Positions 53,435 to 63,944 of a DNA stretch of 64,000 nt are shown one piece after another. Both the position numbers and the translations under genes were made by a program. This DNA is from Saprolegnia diclina VS20 (Eukaryota; Oomycota; Saprolegniomycetes; Saprolegniales; Saprolegniaceae): the NCBI RefSeq assembly GCF_000281045.1, contig NW_008246085.1, forward strand, positions 536,246 through 600,245. Direction: 5' to 3'. The notes under the pieces were generated by a model. It was not told where the DNA came from. It saw only the letters and a program-made list of their open reading frames with translations, and did no database searches. The first letter of the stretch is position 1. Each line of letters begins with the position of its first letter.

Positions 53435-53933
53435 CGTGGTCACTGTCCGGAAAACGGCAATACAATAAGACAGACAATAAGATACGCAATGGTATCCGGA
53501 CGACCCACCACTTCAACATCGCCAGGCTCCACTCATACACGATACACCACAAGGCCGCTCGTAGCTGTCGCTGTCACCCTCGTTGTTGCTTTTGCTATGG
53601 CCCTTCGATCATGGCCCGCTCGCGTCGCGGGCTGGCGACGACGACGACGTAGACAACTAGCGATTTAGCAACTGCTGGTACATGCATGTGTGCTGTGAGG
53701 AAGAACACGGCCCTCATAGTACCGTAGCCCTCTCACGACTGTAGTTACGAGATCCTTTGCTTCTCGCTTGGTTCGGCCAGCTTCTTTGCTTGTACTGTAC
53801 GCCAGGATATTCGAACCTTCCGCAGCCAAACGACACGCCAAAAGATCGCAATCCACCTCAAAGTGATTGGTCAAAATGATGCCAATAGTGTGCAGCGATT
53901 GGCTCGTGGTTTTTCGAACCCGCGAACGCGCCA
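53435..53933. other. divergent intergenic region
   Basis: 499 bases between two divergent genes. TGTCCGGA (53444) and GTATCCGGAC (53492) lie on the side of the membrane-protein gene; GATTGGTCAAAA (53865) and GCGATTGGCT (53894) lie on the side of the amidinotransferase. The two motif types thus segregate by gene within one intergenic region. Confidence 0.5.
53865..53876 (+). promoter_or_regulatory. GATTGGTCAAAA box upstream of amidinotransferase
   Basis: 58 bases before the ATG at 53934; same sequence and similar spacing as the boxes before RPC2 and the ovothiol-type methyltransferase. Confidence 0.5.
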
Positions 53934-55280
53934 ATGGCATCGCGCGGCGTCGCTGCAGCGCTGTGGCGAGGCCATTTCCGGTTTCGCCGCGTCTGCCGCA
54001 GGATGTCGCTGTTCCGCCACGTCCTCTCGCGCCGCGTCCGCCATGCGTCGACCAAGGCGACGTCCTGCGTCGTCAACTCGCACAACGAATGGGACCCGCT
54101 GGAAGAAATCATTGTCGGCAAGATCGAGGGCTCGACAATCCCCGAATGGCACGTCGCGGGCAAGGCCGTGTGGCCGTCGCGCTACTGGGATATGTACAAG
54201 AACAAGGCTGGACAGCCCTTCCCACGTGAGCTCATGGAGGCTGCGGCGAAGGAGCTTGACTACCTCGCGCACGTTCTGGAAGGCGAGGGTGTTGTCGTGC
54301 GCCGCCCCGAGTTCAACCCAGAAGACTTTAGCAAGCCGTTTGAGACGCCCGACTTCAAGAGCAAGAGCGGTCTCTACGCTGCGATGCCTCGCGACATCTT
54401 GATTGTTGTCGGCAACGAAATCATCGAAGCGCCAATGGCGTGGCGGTCCCGGTACTTTGAGTTCCGCCCGTTCCGGAGCCTGGTCAAGGAGTACTTTCGC
54501 GTACGACATCATCTCCTTTACATGCGTTCGAATGCTTTACGCTATGCGCATAGAACGGTGCCAAGTGGACGGCCGCGCCCAAGCCGCAGATGAGCGACGA
54601 GCTCTACAACGAAGACTGGCAGCCCAACTCGGGTGAATTCAACGTACGTTCTGCCACCTACACCGACACATCTCATGTGACTCTAGTCGGTCGTCACGGA
54701 GTTTGAGCCGACCTTCGATGCGGCCGAGTTTACGCGCATGGGCAAAGACCTCTTCACGCAGCGGAGCCAAGTCACGAATGAGTTTGGCATCGAGTGGATG
54801 CGCCGGCACCTCGGCGACGAGTACAAGATCCACGTCCTCGACTTCAAGGACCGCAACGCCATGCACATTGACGGTACGTTCGTGCCGCTCGGGCCCGGAA
54901 AGCTCCTCGCCAACCCGTACCGGCCGTGCGTGACCGGTCGGCCCGTCAAGACATATGCGTACAAGGACAAAGAGTACGAGTACCGCCTGCCCGAGATGTT
55001 CAAGGGCTGGGAAGTGTTTGTCGCGCCGACGCCGGAGCTCTCGCCCGAGCACCCGCTCTTCTTTACGAGTCCGTGGACGGCGACGTGCAACGTGCTGGTC
55101 GTGCGTCCCGGCGTCGTCGTCGTCGAGGCGCACGAGACGAAGGCGCGTCAGCTCTTCAAAGAGTGGGGCTTTGAAGTCATCCCGGTTCCCTTCCGCAACT
55201 TCATGCCCTTTGGCGGCTCCTTCCACTGCGCGACGTGCGACATTCGCCGCACGGGCTCGCTGCAGTCGTATTTTGACTGA
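53934..55280 (+). CDS. GATM: glycine amidinotransferase (AGAT)
   Basis: Three exons: 53934-54500, 54554-54643 and 54687-55280, 416 residues. The first 40 residues are Arg/Ala/Ser/His-rich without acidic residues, a likely mitochondrial presequence; ATG 54003 is an alternative start. The enzyme core has 'VNSHNEWDPLEEIIVGKIEG', 'MPRDILIVVGNEIIEAPM', 'GAKWTAAPKPQMSDELYN', 'GIEWMRRHLGDEYKIHVL', 'HIDGTFVPLGPGKLLANP' and the active-site Cys in 'GGSFHCATCDIRRTGSLQSY'. AGAT transfers the amidino group from Arg to Gly, making guanidinoacetate for creatine, or related inosamine amidinations. The catalytic His and Cys are present. It converges on the downstream transporter with 34 bases between stops. 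Confidence 0.94.
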
Positions 55281-55314
55281 CACCATGGCAATAAGAACCG
55301 AGTTGAATCTTGTG

Positions 55315-56340
55315 TTAAGCTGCTTTGACTTTGACGCGTTCGTCGCGGCGCAGCACGTCCGTGTACAGAAGGACACCAAGGAAGACGACGAGCGTGCCCG
55401 CCCACTGCGAGAGGTAAAAGCTATGGGCAAAGTACAGGACGCTAAAGACGAGGTTGCACGCCTTTCGAAAGGTCAAAATCACTTGCAGCGACACGGGCGA
55501 CACGCGCGACGCGAGGTGGTAGACGGCGCGAATGCACGCGTAGTTGGCCACGAGGTTGACGCTGAGCAGCGCAAGCAAATGCGGCACGGCAATGGGCCCC
55601 AGCGCCCATGACGCCCAGAGATCACCGTGGCTCCAGTCGGCGAGACGCGTGGCGACCGTCGACCGCTCTGAGAGCAGCATGAGCGGCAGCGAGAACACGT
55701 GCATGTAGAACATGCTTTCGCGCGCCACGTCGCCGCTCGACGAGCTCGTGTACGCTCGTAAGGCTGCGTTTTGGCAGTGGCCCAAGAACGAGCCAAGCAC
55801 CAAGGCGGTGACGAGGAGGCTGACGCCGACGCGCCAGTGCCCGAGGAGCGCGACAATGGCTTGCAGTTGCGGGTAGCCGCAGAGCATACTTTGGCTGTCG
55901 CTGCAAAAGGTCACGCGACCAAAGAGCGGCTTGTCCATCCACGTTGTGAGGAGGATGCCCACCGAGATGAGCACGACGCCGCCGACCTGGTGCACCATGT
56001 AGCGTTTGCGGAAGCACGCGGCGCCGACAAGAAGCGACGCGACTGGCGTCGATGACCGAAAGAGGTTGAGCAGCGGGAACGAGACGCCGCACGTGAGCGC
56101 GACCGAGTTCATTTGGCTCACGCCAAAGTAGAGACATGCGAGGCCAAGATGGACGTGCAGCGGCAGCACGCGGCGCGAGGTCGGGATGCTTGTGATCGCG
56201 ACGCTGACAAACTGAAAGACAGAGATAAAGGTCCCCGCCGTAGAGTCGATGGCAAGCATGCTCTCGAGCGATGCGCCTTGGACCCAGCACGCAGCCAGGA
56301 CGACCGCGACGAGCGAGACCACGGTGCCACGTTGCGCCAT
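55315..56340 (-). CDS. UAA-type nucleotide-sugar transporter (SLC35B-like)
   Basis: Single exon, 341 residues, about ten hydrophobic helices. Features of the drug/metabolite UAA family include 'SMLAIDSTAGTFISVFQFVS' in the first pair of helices, 'PLHVHLGLACLYFGVSQMNS', 'LLNLFRSSTPVASLLVGAAC', 'VGGVVLISVGILLTTW' and, near the end, 'VSLQVILTFRKACNLVFSVL' with the family Lys, then 'GTLVVFLGVLLYTDVLRR'. The C-terminus 'RRDERVKVKAA' is basic, compatible with ER or Golgi retrieval. It is closest in style to SLC35B4/Yea4 (UDP-GlcNAc or UDP-xylose), but the substrate is not certain. Confidence 0.88.
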   Translation of the reverse strand: MAQRGTVVSLVAVVLAACWVQGASLESMLAIDSTAGTFISVFQFVSVAITSIPTSRRVLPLHVHLGLACLYFGVSQMNSVALTCGVSFPLLNLFRSSTPVASLLVGAACFRKRYMVHQVGGVVLISVGILLTTWMDKPLFGRVTFCSDSQSMLCGYPQLQAIVALLGHWRVGVSLLVTALVLGSFLGHCQNAALRAYTSSSSGDVARESMFYMHVFSLPLMLLSERSTVATRLADWSHGDLWASWALGPIAVPHLLALLSVNLVANYACIRAVYHLASRVSPVSLQVILTFRKACNLVFSVLYFAHSFYLSQWAGTLVVFLGVLLYTDVLRRDERVKVKAA

Positions 56341-56743
56341 CGAGATTCGATGTGATTGTCCACACTATTTCATATACTGCACGCGTGATTTGGTGTGGAA
56401 AAACCGCTGAAATGGTGTCGTAGCTACTTGCAATGATCGCCAGAGACGGTCGCCACATATTCGAAGTAGCCACAAGCTTGGCGGAGGGCGATACGTGGAC
56501 CGGTGATCGCAGGAGGGTGTCGCTGCGGAGGAGGAGGAGAGGCTGCGGCTGCAGCCCAACGGCGCGAGGAAGAGAAGGTCGCGATCAGTACCATGATTCT
56601 CTTGGTGTAATACTTAGGTCGTGCTAATATTCAGTGGTTGTATGGTACACAGCAACATCGGGGCACATGCTCGCATATTGGATTAACGTCGCGAGAAAGG
56701 CCGGCTGGGTCGCGACAGAGGCGCCAAGGAGGGGCGACGCAGC
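56341..56743. other. intergenic region
   Basis: 403 bases between two minus-strand genes. No feature is seen apart from a purine-rich GGAGGAGGAGAGG stretch near 56530. It should contain the transporter promoter. Confidence 0.35.
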
Positions 56744-57926
56744 TCACGCGGCTTCGTTCGTGATCGTTGGGCTCGAGAGACGCACATTGAGGACAGCGGA
56801 CGACGGCGACGACGACGCATGGCTTGTGCGCTGGCGCTTGGGCTCGCTGCTACACAAGATAGGCTCGCTAAGAAATCAAGGTTGCAATAGGATCTGAGGT
56901 GTGTACCTTGGCGCGTCAGTGTCCCGCTTGCGCGAGGCGACCGTGTCGGGCGTCGACACGTCGGACGAGTCGTCGCTCGTCGAGTCGGCGGCCGCGTCCG
57001 TAGTTGCTTTTCTTTTCTCGTCTGGCTTGCGCTTGGAAAACACAAACTTGCGGAGGACGTCCATGCCGTCCTCGCCCGTCGTGGGCTCGGTGCGGCGTTT
57101 GCCGCTGCCGGGCCCCTTGAGGACCGAGCTCGGGAGCGAGCTCACGACCTCCGCGACCTCCCAGATCGCATCTTCCTCAGGCATATTGCGCAAAAGCTTG
57201 GCAAAGTACCCGTACGCGTGCGTCCGGACCTAGTCAGATAAGTCACGACGTGTGTCGCAGCTGGGGACAGCACTTTACCTGGACCGCCGTCTTGGTCTTG
57301 ACGTGCGTTTGGATCTTCTTCCACTTGCGCCCGTACATGTTGAGGCCTTCCATGAACCGCGCATGCTCTTCTTGCGTCCAGCGCTCGCGTTTCTTGGCGT
57401 CCTTGCCATCCTGAACGTCGGACGACTCGGGCGAGTAGACGGGCGCCGGCTTGTTGTGCTGGAGACTCGCGTGATGGGCGTACTCGTCCGCTTCGTACGA
57501 CGGTCGCTGCTGCACGGGGTACTCGTGGCGCGGCATGAAGCTGCTTTCATTGGGCATTCCGCGCTCGTACTCGGTCGGGTACGCGTAGTACGACGGGTGC
57601 GCGTACTGGCGCGGCGGCGGCGCAAACATTTGCTGGCGCGGCACGCTGCTCTCGTAGTACGGCTCGTTCATCTGCGCGTACGCTGGCGCGCGACCGTACA
57701 CTTCGCGGCGCGGCTCGGGGTAGTAAACCGGCGGCGCGCGCTGCGGGTGGCGCGGGTATCCCTGCATGGGCTTGGCGCGGTAGGCATGGTCGCTGCTGCT
57801 GGGCGACGGCGGGTACGTCGCATGGTGGTGCGGTGACCGCGTCATGAGCTGGCTCATGCTCGGCAGCGATGGCAGCGACGGCGCGTCCCCGAACGCGCTT
57901 GGGGGTCGGAGGTACTCTTTCTTCAT
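56744..57926 (-). CDS. single-repeat Myb, SHAQKYF-like transcription factor
   Basis: Three exons: 57926-57279, 57229-56907 and 56867-56744, 364 residues. The N-terminal 180 residues are low complexity, rich in Tyr, Pro, His and Arg. The Myb repeat, split by an intron, reads '[20 protein letters not shown]', '[16 protein letters not shown]' and then '[13 protein letters not shown]', the R-(S/T)-H-A-x-x-Y-F signature of CCA1/1R-Myb proteins of plants and stramenopiles. The following region is acidic and Lys/Ser-rich with 'RKPDEKRK', a possible nuclear signal. The last exon is the least certain; without it the protein would end at 56876. It probably binds AT-rich 'evening-element'-like sites. 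Confidence 0.85.
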
Positions 57927-58915
57927 CGCGCCGATGATTTGAGGAATGGCAATCTCGGATGGTTCTTGTAACGCGTATCCGGCACGTCCCACACTGCCAC
58001 TTTGTATACGGCGTCCGGATGCGATCCGAATAAAACGACTCGGTCCTCCGCCACACATTCCAGTGTAATTTAATTGCGCACCACGTGGGACCTTTGGTGC
58101 CGACCTACAATTTCGAAGCGAATAAAATGTATATAGCATTACACATGTCCCACGACACGCGATACAAAACCCGTTCTTCGCTTCAGAGACATACACTGTA
58201 TCGTCTCGCCACCTGGTCACGTGCTTCAGGGACGTCGAACACAAGCGGCTCCAACGCAGTCGCGTCTCCATCGCGCCACGGTGGGCGCCAAAATTTCCGC
58301 CCTCGGCCACGTCGCCTTGTGTGCAACTGTGTGGGGCCGATTACTGGGCACCCTCACAGTGAACAGGCGTTTCTCCAGTGCAAGATGGGAATGTGGAGTT
58401 GGGTGTGGCGCTTCTACGCCCCGCCGCCGGTCGCCCATGCGCGGTGCGCCCCCGTGTCACTACTGTCTCGCGTGACATCGGCAGCACCACCGCAACGTGC
58501 CGATCCTCCTTGAGCTCTGAAGACGAGTCGTCGTCGCGTGCGAGCTACTGCGCATTGGAATGTTGGTGCTTCTTGAACAAAAGTGCGACGCCACACAAGA
58601 TTACCCAAAGGTCGGCCATCTCTGCGATATGCCAAACGACATGCACGTGATGGGCTGTTTGCACTTTGCCGTACCAATATAGTGTGCGGTGGCCATCGCG
58701 TTCTTCTCTGGAGGTCAGTTGCATCCGGACTTGCGCGCTGCCGCCATCACCTTGGAGCTTCAAAACTGTATACCGCTTCTTCGTCCACAGCCTTGCTACT
58801 CCGCAGACGTGTGCATAAACTAGGGGCCGTGCGCCAAAGCGCTCTGATTGGCCAGATTGCCGTGCCGGATTGAAGCCACTGAGCCGAAACGGGTGTAACT
58901 GGCCCGTCCGCCGAC
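57927..58915. other. divergent intergenic region, nearly 1 kb
   Basis: This 989-base region holds TATCCGGCA (57976) and GTCCGGATGCGATCCG (58013) on the Myb side. GCATCCGGAC (58721) and GATTGGCCAGATT (58845) lie on the side of the GATase/GDPD-like gene. Short ORFs lack support. Confidence 0.4.
58845..58857 (+). promoter_or_regulatory. GATTGGCCA box upstream of the GATase/GDPD-like gene
   Basis: About 60-70 bases before the ATG at 58916, a weaker match (GATTGGCCAGATT) to the GATTGGYCAAAA element. Confidence 0.35.
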
Positions 58916-61900
58916 ATGCTCGACGAGCTCGCGGAGGAGACGACGTCGCCCGATGCCCACGTGTTCGCGGCCTATGAGATTACGAACGCGCAGCTCCCGC
59001 CTTCTCTTCGTGGCGGTGCCACCCACGTCGTCGCCGACGCCCTGCGCGTCGCGGCGTCCATCGACGTCAGGTATTGCATTCGCCGATCAGAAATCCAGAA
59101 TCACTGGCTACTTGCAATGCTAGTCGGCGCATCTCGACCGAGACGCATGTGCTCGCGAACCGCGCGATCCGCCACCTGAGCGACGGTGACCAGAGCGTGA
59201 CGCTCTTGGCGGCGTACGTTGCGCACAACGAGGCCCGGCGCGTGGTGCAGGCCGGTCTGCAAGCACGGGCCTCCGACATTCAGCGCAAATGGCTGCACGT
59301 CAAGTTCCGGGCCATCGACCATCCAGCCCGCTTTGAGCCGCCGGAAATTTATCCGTACCTCGACCTTGACGACGCGTCGGCGCCCGAGGTGGACGACGAC
59401 CTATTGACGCTCCAAGTACGCATCCCGTGACGGACTGTAGCATAGCAAATGTAGATTGCGCAGTACAAAGCTGTGCTGGACAAACGCGTGGCAGAGTCGA
59501 GAGAGGCCCGCCGCCAAGAAGCTCTCGCCGCCGCCCAGCAGCAAAAGGTCACGGCGCTGCGCCGACGCCGCGAGGTGCGACGAGACTACGACGCGAGTCG
59601 CACACGTCAAAGTAGGTGCACGCCGAGCGTCATCGCCTCGAAAACATTCAACACCGGTGGGAGTACCTCGTGAGTTTGGCGCTGCGGCGCGACCACGCGA
59701 GCCGACTGCGGCGTGCCAAGAGCGCGGCTACCGATGAAGCGGACGACGACGACGTCGATCGGCCGCCCACGTACCTCGCGGCCAAGCTCTTTGTCGAGCG
59801 CACACTGCACGTTGCAACGCTCCATGCCATGTGGGCCGTGGAAATGCAGTCGCTCGCGGCATCGACGCCCGACCTCGTGGCCAGCGACGGCGGGCCCGTG
59901 CTCCGCCTCTGCATGCTCCTCTGTCCCAACCCGTTTGGCGCGCAATTCAGCGCGCTGTACCAGCGGTACTTTGCGCGCGAGGGCGCGACGATTGGCGTCC
60001 ATTTCGAGTGGCGGGTCTTTGACGTGGGGCAGCTCGAGTTTCCAACCGTCGCGCTCGACGAGTGGGCCCACGGCTACTTGGTCTGCGGCGGTCCTGGGCA
60101 CGACGACGACTCGTTGCCGCTCTGGCACCGATCGGTCGTTGGCTTCCTTGCGCACCTCGTGAGCCGCCATCGGCGCGTCGGGGCGCTCGGGCGCGGCCAT
60201 AGCATCCTCGCCAAAGCGCTCGGCGGCGACGTCGCCCGCGTTTCCCCGTCTCGACTCGACTGGAATGTGCTGGAAGAAAAGGTATTGTCGCAGCAGTCGG
60301 TCAAAACCGTGGTGTACGCCATTCCTGCGCTCCACGGCGACCTTGTGACGTGTGTGCCCAGCGCCAAAGTCGCCACGAGCACGCCCGGACCGGCGTATGT
60401 GACCAAATTCAAGACCAAAACCGCGCTCTCGTTCGACGGACACCCCGAGTGCGGCACGTTCATACTGCATATGCTCGCCCGGTACCTCCACGCGCCTGCG
60501 ACGGACGCGGTCCCCGAATGCGCGTGGCCCCGCGGCGATGCGCTCGTTGCGCGCAAGCTCGTACAGCACTACCTCGCTGCGCAAAAAGCCGTCGATGGAC
60601 CCGAGACCGTCCTCTCGCGGCGGCTGCCTCTGCGACGCATGCGGATCTTTGCGCACAAATCGTGCGACCCGATGCTCGAGTTCTTATCCGACACGAACGA
60701 GTACCTCGCGTTTGCGTTCAGCGAGAACGTCGATGTCGTCGTGCTGCCGATCTGCCTCTCGGCCGACAAGCACCCGATCGTCTTTGGCTCGACGCATCTC
60801 GAGGCGTTGACCGACTTGGCGGCCATCTTTCCGTCCTACGTGCGCGCGCATCCACCGCGCGTCGCGGTCAGTGATCTCTCGCTCGCCGAGCTCAAGGCGC
60901 TCACGATCCTCCATGCTTTTCCCAACGCGAGTGGGCTCAAGTCGCCGCGCGGTCGGGGCGGGTACGCGGGCGCTAGCGAGAGCAACCGTCTCCAGACGCT
61001 TACCACGGTACTCCAGTTCCTCGCGCGCCTCCACACTGCGCAGCGAACGTCGCCGCTCGAGATTGCGTTTACGTTTCCCGAAGAAAACGAATCCACGTTC
61101 AGCGCCCACGACCGCGACCATATCGACGAGCTCTACACGATCCTCCGTGGCGCGCTGCGGGTGCTGCACGCCGATATGGACGATGCAATCCACGTTGTCT
61201 CGCGCGACATGCCCTTTTTGTCCACGTTGCACAAGCTGCACCCGCGCTGGCGGACGGTGCTCGTCGTGCCGCGCTCGATCGCGACGCCGCTTCGCATGAC
61301 GTTGCAGCACGACGCGTTGGCCATTGCGCACTTTGCCGACGCGATTTTGATTCCCAAGTCCCATCCTGTGCTCTTGCCCGATGAGAATAACGACTCGATC
61401 GCGCAAATCTACCACCGCGCGGGTGTTCACGTGTACGTGGACCTGAACGACCCGTACCCGACGTCGCTCTCGCTCGTGAAGGAGCACATCAAGTGTCAAT
61501 GCCTCCGCGTCGACGGCGTCTTTGTCTCGAACCCACACACCGCGCTCGATGGGTTTCGGCTCTTTGCCAGTGGCCATAGCTACGTGGACGAGGTCTACGA
61601 GGACATACGCCAGAGCTTTGGCCTCGTCGCTGCCATGGCCGAGCACGAGAAGCTCCAGCGGCAGATAGAGCCCCAAAACATCACGTACGCGCACCACGCG
61701 TACCAGTTTCCAGGCAACGAGAGCGCGAGTTGGTCCCAGCGTCTACGACACCTTTCGCCTGTCATGGACCACGTGCTGCGCCTTATTGCGGTGGATGGTG
61801 ACGTCGAGATGGAGCGACAAGTGCGCGGCAACTACTACAGTGCGCCCAAGAGAGCTCTTCCCGCGCGACCGGTGACGGGTCGGCCTCTGCCGTTGGCCGT

Positions 61901-62132
61901 CACCGCACCCGTCTTGGGCACGTCGCAGCAAGGCCGCCGGTGTCGCACACGCGTGCCCGGAAAGCGCCATACAATTGGGTCGCTGGCCGCACCTTGTAGT
62001 CCTGTTGTCGACCGGTCCGAGGATATTCGCAGTCCCGAGCGCGTCATGTCGGTCAACCAGCGCCGATCCGTCGCGCCACCGAGCAAGTCCCCACTCGTAA
62101 CTGCCCGACGCCTTCGACCTCCCAATCGATAG
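58916..62132 (+). CDS. fusion of class I GATase-like and GDPD-like domains, both apparently catalytically dead
   Basis: Four exons: 58916-59070, 59124-59415, 59455-59574 and 59616-62132, 1027 residues. Residues 1-280 are helical, with a highly charged coiled-coil segment ('ESREARRQEALAAAQQQ', 'LENIQHRWEYL'). Residues about 285-480 resemble a class I glutamine amidotransferase ('LVCGGPGHDDDSLPLWHRSV', 'GALGRGHSILAKALGG', 'LHGDLVTCVPS', 'DGHPECGTF'): fold landmarks and the His-x-Glu are kept, but the nucleophile Cys of G-x-C-x-G-H-Q is replaced. Residues about 530-845 resemble a glycerophosphodiester phosphodiesterase barrel starting 'MRIFAHKSCDPMLEF': HRG is HKS, the metal-binding ExD is lost and the HD pair is GS. 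The tail is basic and Ser/Arg/Pro-rich. It may be a scaffold or sensor; no such fusion is known to me. Confidence 0.75.
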
Positions 62133-62405
62133 ACGCTTCCTTTGACCAGCAGCTCTCTCGTCCGCTGAATCCAACGAAACAACTTGCAAAGGCACGCACC
62201 GCGGGACGGCACGAGCTTGGTCCAGCGACGCGGCGCTGGGTCCTTGATCTCCCACTTGTAAAGGGGCCGCTGTTTGGCAGGCTTTGCCGGCTATGAGAAA
62301 GTTGCAAGTTCCTTTCGTAGTTTCTTCTATTGCCATGACAACTATTCACAACTATCTCACCAACTAAACGACTAACTACTGACTACTAGTACCTATCTAT
62401 CGTCT

Positions 62406-63944
62406 CTAACGCTTCTTTTTCCTAAATATACTCCCTAACCCGCGCGTCGCCTCGAGGTCGCGGATGCGCCGGTCGCGCTGCAGCATCCTGGCCGCATACT
62501 CCTGGCTTCGCACCCGGACCTCGTGCTCGTGTCTTGATTCAAGGACGCTGGTGGCCACCGCGTGGGCTTGAACGTCGGCTTGGCGGTTCGCGTTGGCGGT
62601 GTCGAGAGCGATCTGCAGCGTCCGGATCTGGCCTTGCAGCTTGCGCTGCTGGACGTCGCGGATGAGAAGCTGCGATATTCTTGCTGCGTGCGCTCTTGCA
62701 CGCAAAACGTCGGCGTCGTCGAGGTGCGCGGCGGCTTCTGCGAGACGCGCAGCGTGCCGGTTTGCCATGGTTCGCATTGAGTTTTCGAGCGCTTCGTGCT
62801 GCGTTCTCGCTGCTTGCAGTCGCTCGTGATGGACGGTGCGCTGCTCGTCCATCGTCCGGTTCATGTCTAGACGAGCTTGGTGCTCGCGCTCCAAAGCGGC
62901 CATCGACGAGGCGTCCAGTGCTGCTACCCGCGTTTTGGTCGCTCGCAGCTCGGAGACGAGTTGGTCGTTGGCGGCAGCCATCGTGTCGCGCTCGGCAGTG
63001 ACTTGACGGAGCGCGTTCTGAGCCATGACAGCCTCGTCGACGACCGCTGCAAGGACCCGCTTGCACTGAAACAACTGGATCTGAGTGCGTTTGGCGGCCG
63101 ATGCGACCGCTTCCATCTCCAGTTGGTGCTTTCGTCGGCAGTCGGCAAGTGTTGCAATGGCCGCTGCAGCGAGACCCTTGACCGCCACGTTGTCTTGTTG
63201 GGCGTGGGCCAGTCGTATTGTAGACACGGCGGCGGTCGAGGTCGCTACTATGTCAAGTGCGCGGTGCTCTTGCTGAAGCGTGCTGAACGCGGTGCGGAGC
63301 TCGGTCAGGTCGCGCCGCGCGCGCTCCTCGGTGCGGTGCAGCTGGATCTTGGTATTGTGGAGCTCGACCTTGAGGTCGGCGCTGATGGTTGTAGCCGTCA
63401 CACGCTGGACCCGAGCGGCTTCGTGCAGCGCAGCGACTTGGGCTCGGAGCTCGGTGATCGTATTGTCTCTGGCGGCAAGCGTTGCGTCTTTGGAGGCAAC
63501 GACGGTATGCAGCGCCTTGGTGCTTTGGGCCGCGCACTCGGTCGTGCGGTGGAGTCGAATCTTCAAATTGTGTACTTGGACCTTGAGGTCGGCGCTGATC
63601 TCGGTAGCAGTGACGCGCTGGACCCGCGCGGCTTCGTGGAGGTCGGCGACGTTGGTCGTGAGGTGGGCAATGGTCGTGTCTTGGGTGGCGACTGTCGTCT
63701 GCAGCGCCGGGATGGTCTCGACATTGTCAGGCAACGGACGAAGCTGGGTGTCGTACGCTGCCTTGGTAGTTGTCAAGAGCTTGTAGGCAAGAGGGCGGAG
63801 GCCGAGAAGCACGCGGCGCATCCCGAGGGTGCGGACGAGCATGGCCGTGAGGAAGCCAGCGGCGAGGTAGCGCTGGGATTTGGCACTCGTGCGCGGAATG
63901 TAGAGCGCAAGGAAGCCAAGCATCGGGGTGGGCGTCGTCATCAT
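62406..63944 (-). CDS. coiled-coil protein with internal duplication and N-terminal hydrophobic segment
   Basis: Single exon, 512 residues from ATG 63944. The N-terminal 50 residues are hydrophobic and basic ('MLGFLALYIPRTSAKSQRYL', 'LAAGFLTAMLVRTLGMRRVLL'), possibly a membrane or mitochondrial segment. From about residue 60 the protein is a continuous Ala/Thr/Arg/Gln-rich coiled coil. A unit of about 60 residues is duplicated: 'LHEAARVQRVTATEISADLK' and 'LHEAARVQRVTATTISADLK', each followed by 'V-HN-KI-LHRT'. The C-terminus 'LGSIFRKKKR' is basic. No family is recognised. The upstream end is close to the window edge, so 5' exons could lie outside. Confidence 0.7.
   Translation of the reverse strand: MMTTPTPMLGFLALYIPRTSAKSQRYLAAGFLTAMLVRTLGMRRVLLGLRPLAYKLLTTTKAAYDTQLRPLPDNVETIPALQTTVATQDTTIAHLTTNVADLHEAARVQRVTATEISADLKVQVHNLKIRLHRTTECAAQSTKALHTVVASKDATLAARDNTITELRAQVAALHEAARVQRVTATTISADLKVELHNTKIQLHRTEERARRDLTELRTAFSTLQQEHRALDIVATSTAAVSTIRLAHAQQDNVAVKGLAAAAIATLADCRRKHQLEMEAVASAAKRTQIQLFQCKRVLAAVVDEAVMAQNALRQVTAERDTMAAANDQLVSELRATKTRVAALDASSMAALEREHQARLDMNRTMDEQRTVHHERLQAARTQHEALENSMRTMANRHAARLAEAAAHLDDADVLRARAHAARISQLLIRDVQQRKLQGQIRTLQIALDTANANRQADVQAHAVATSVLESRHEHEVRVRSQEYAARMLQRDRRIRDLEATRGLGSIFRKKKR
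63330..63650 (-). repeat. in-gene tandem duplication (about 60 codons, two copies)
   Basis: Two copies, about 63330-63430 and 63538-63650, share long identical strings such as GACCTTGAGGTCGGCGCTGAT and differ at scattered positions. The duplication is in frame and preserves the heptad pattern. Confidence 0.75.

Noticed and set aside
53800-53830. T-loop-like ATTCGAACC near 53810
   Set aside because: Stems do not pair on either strand and no box A is placed correctly.
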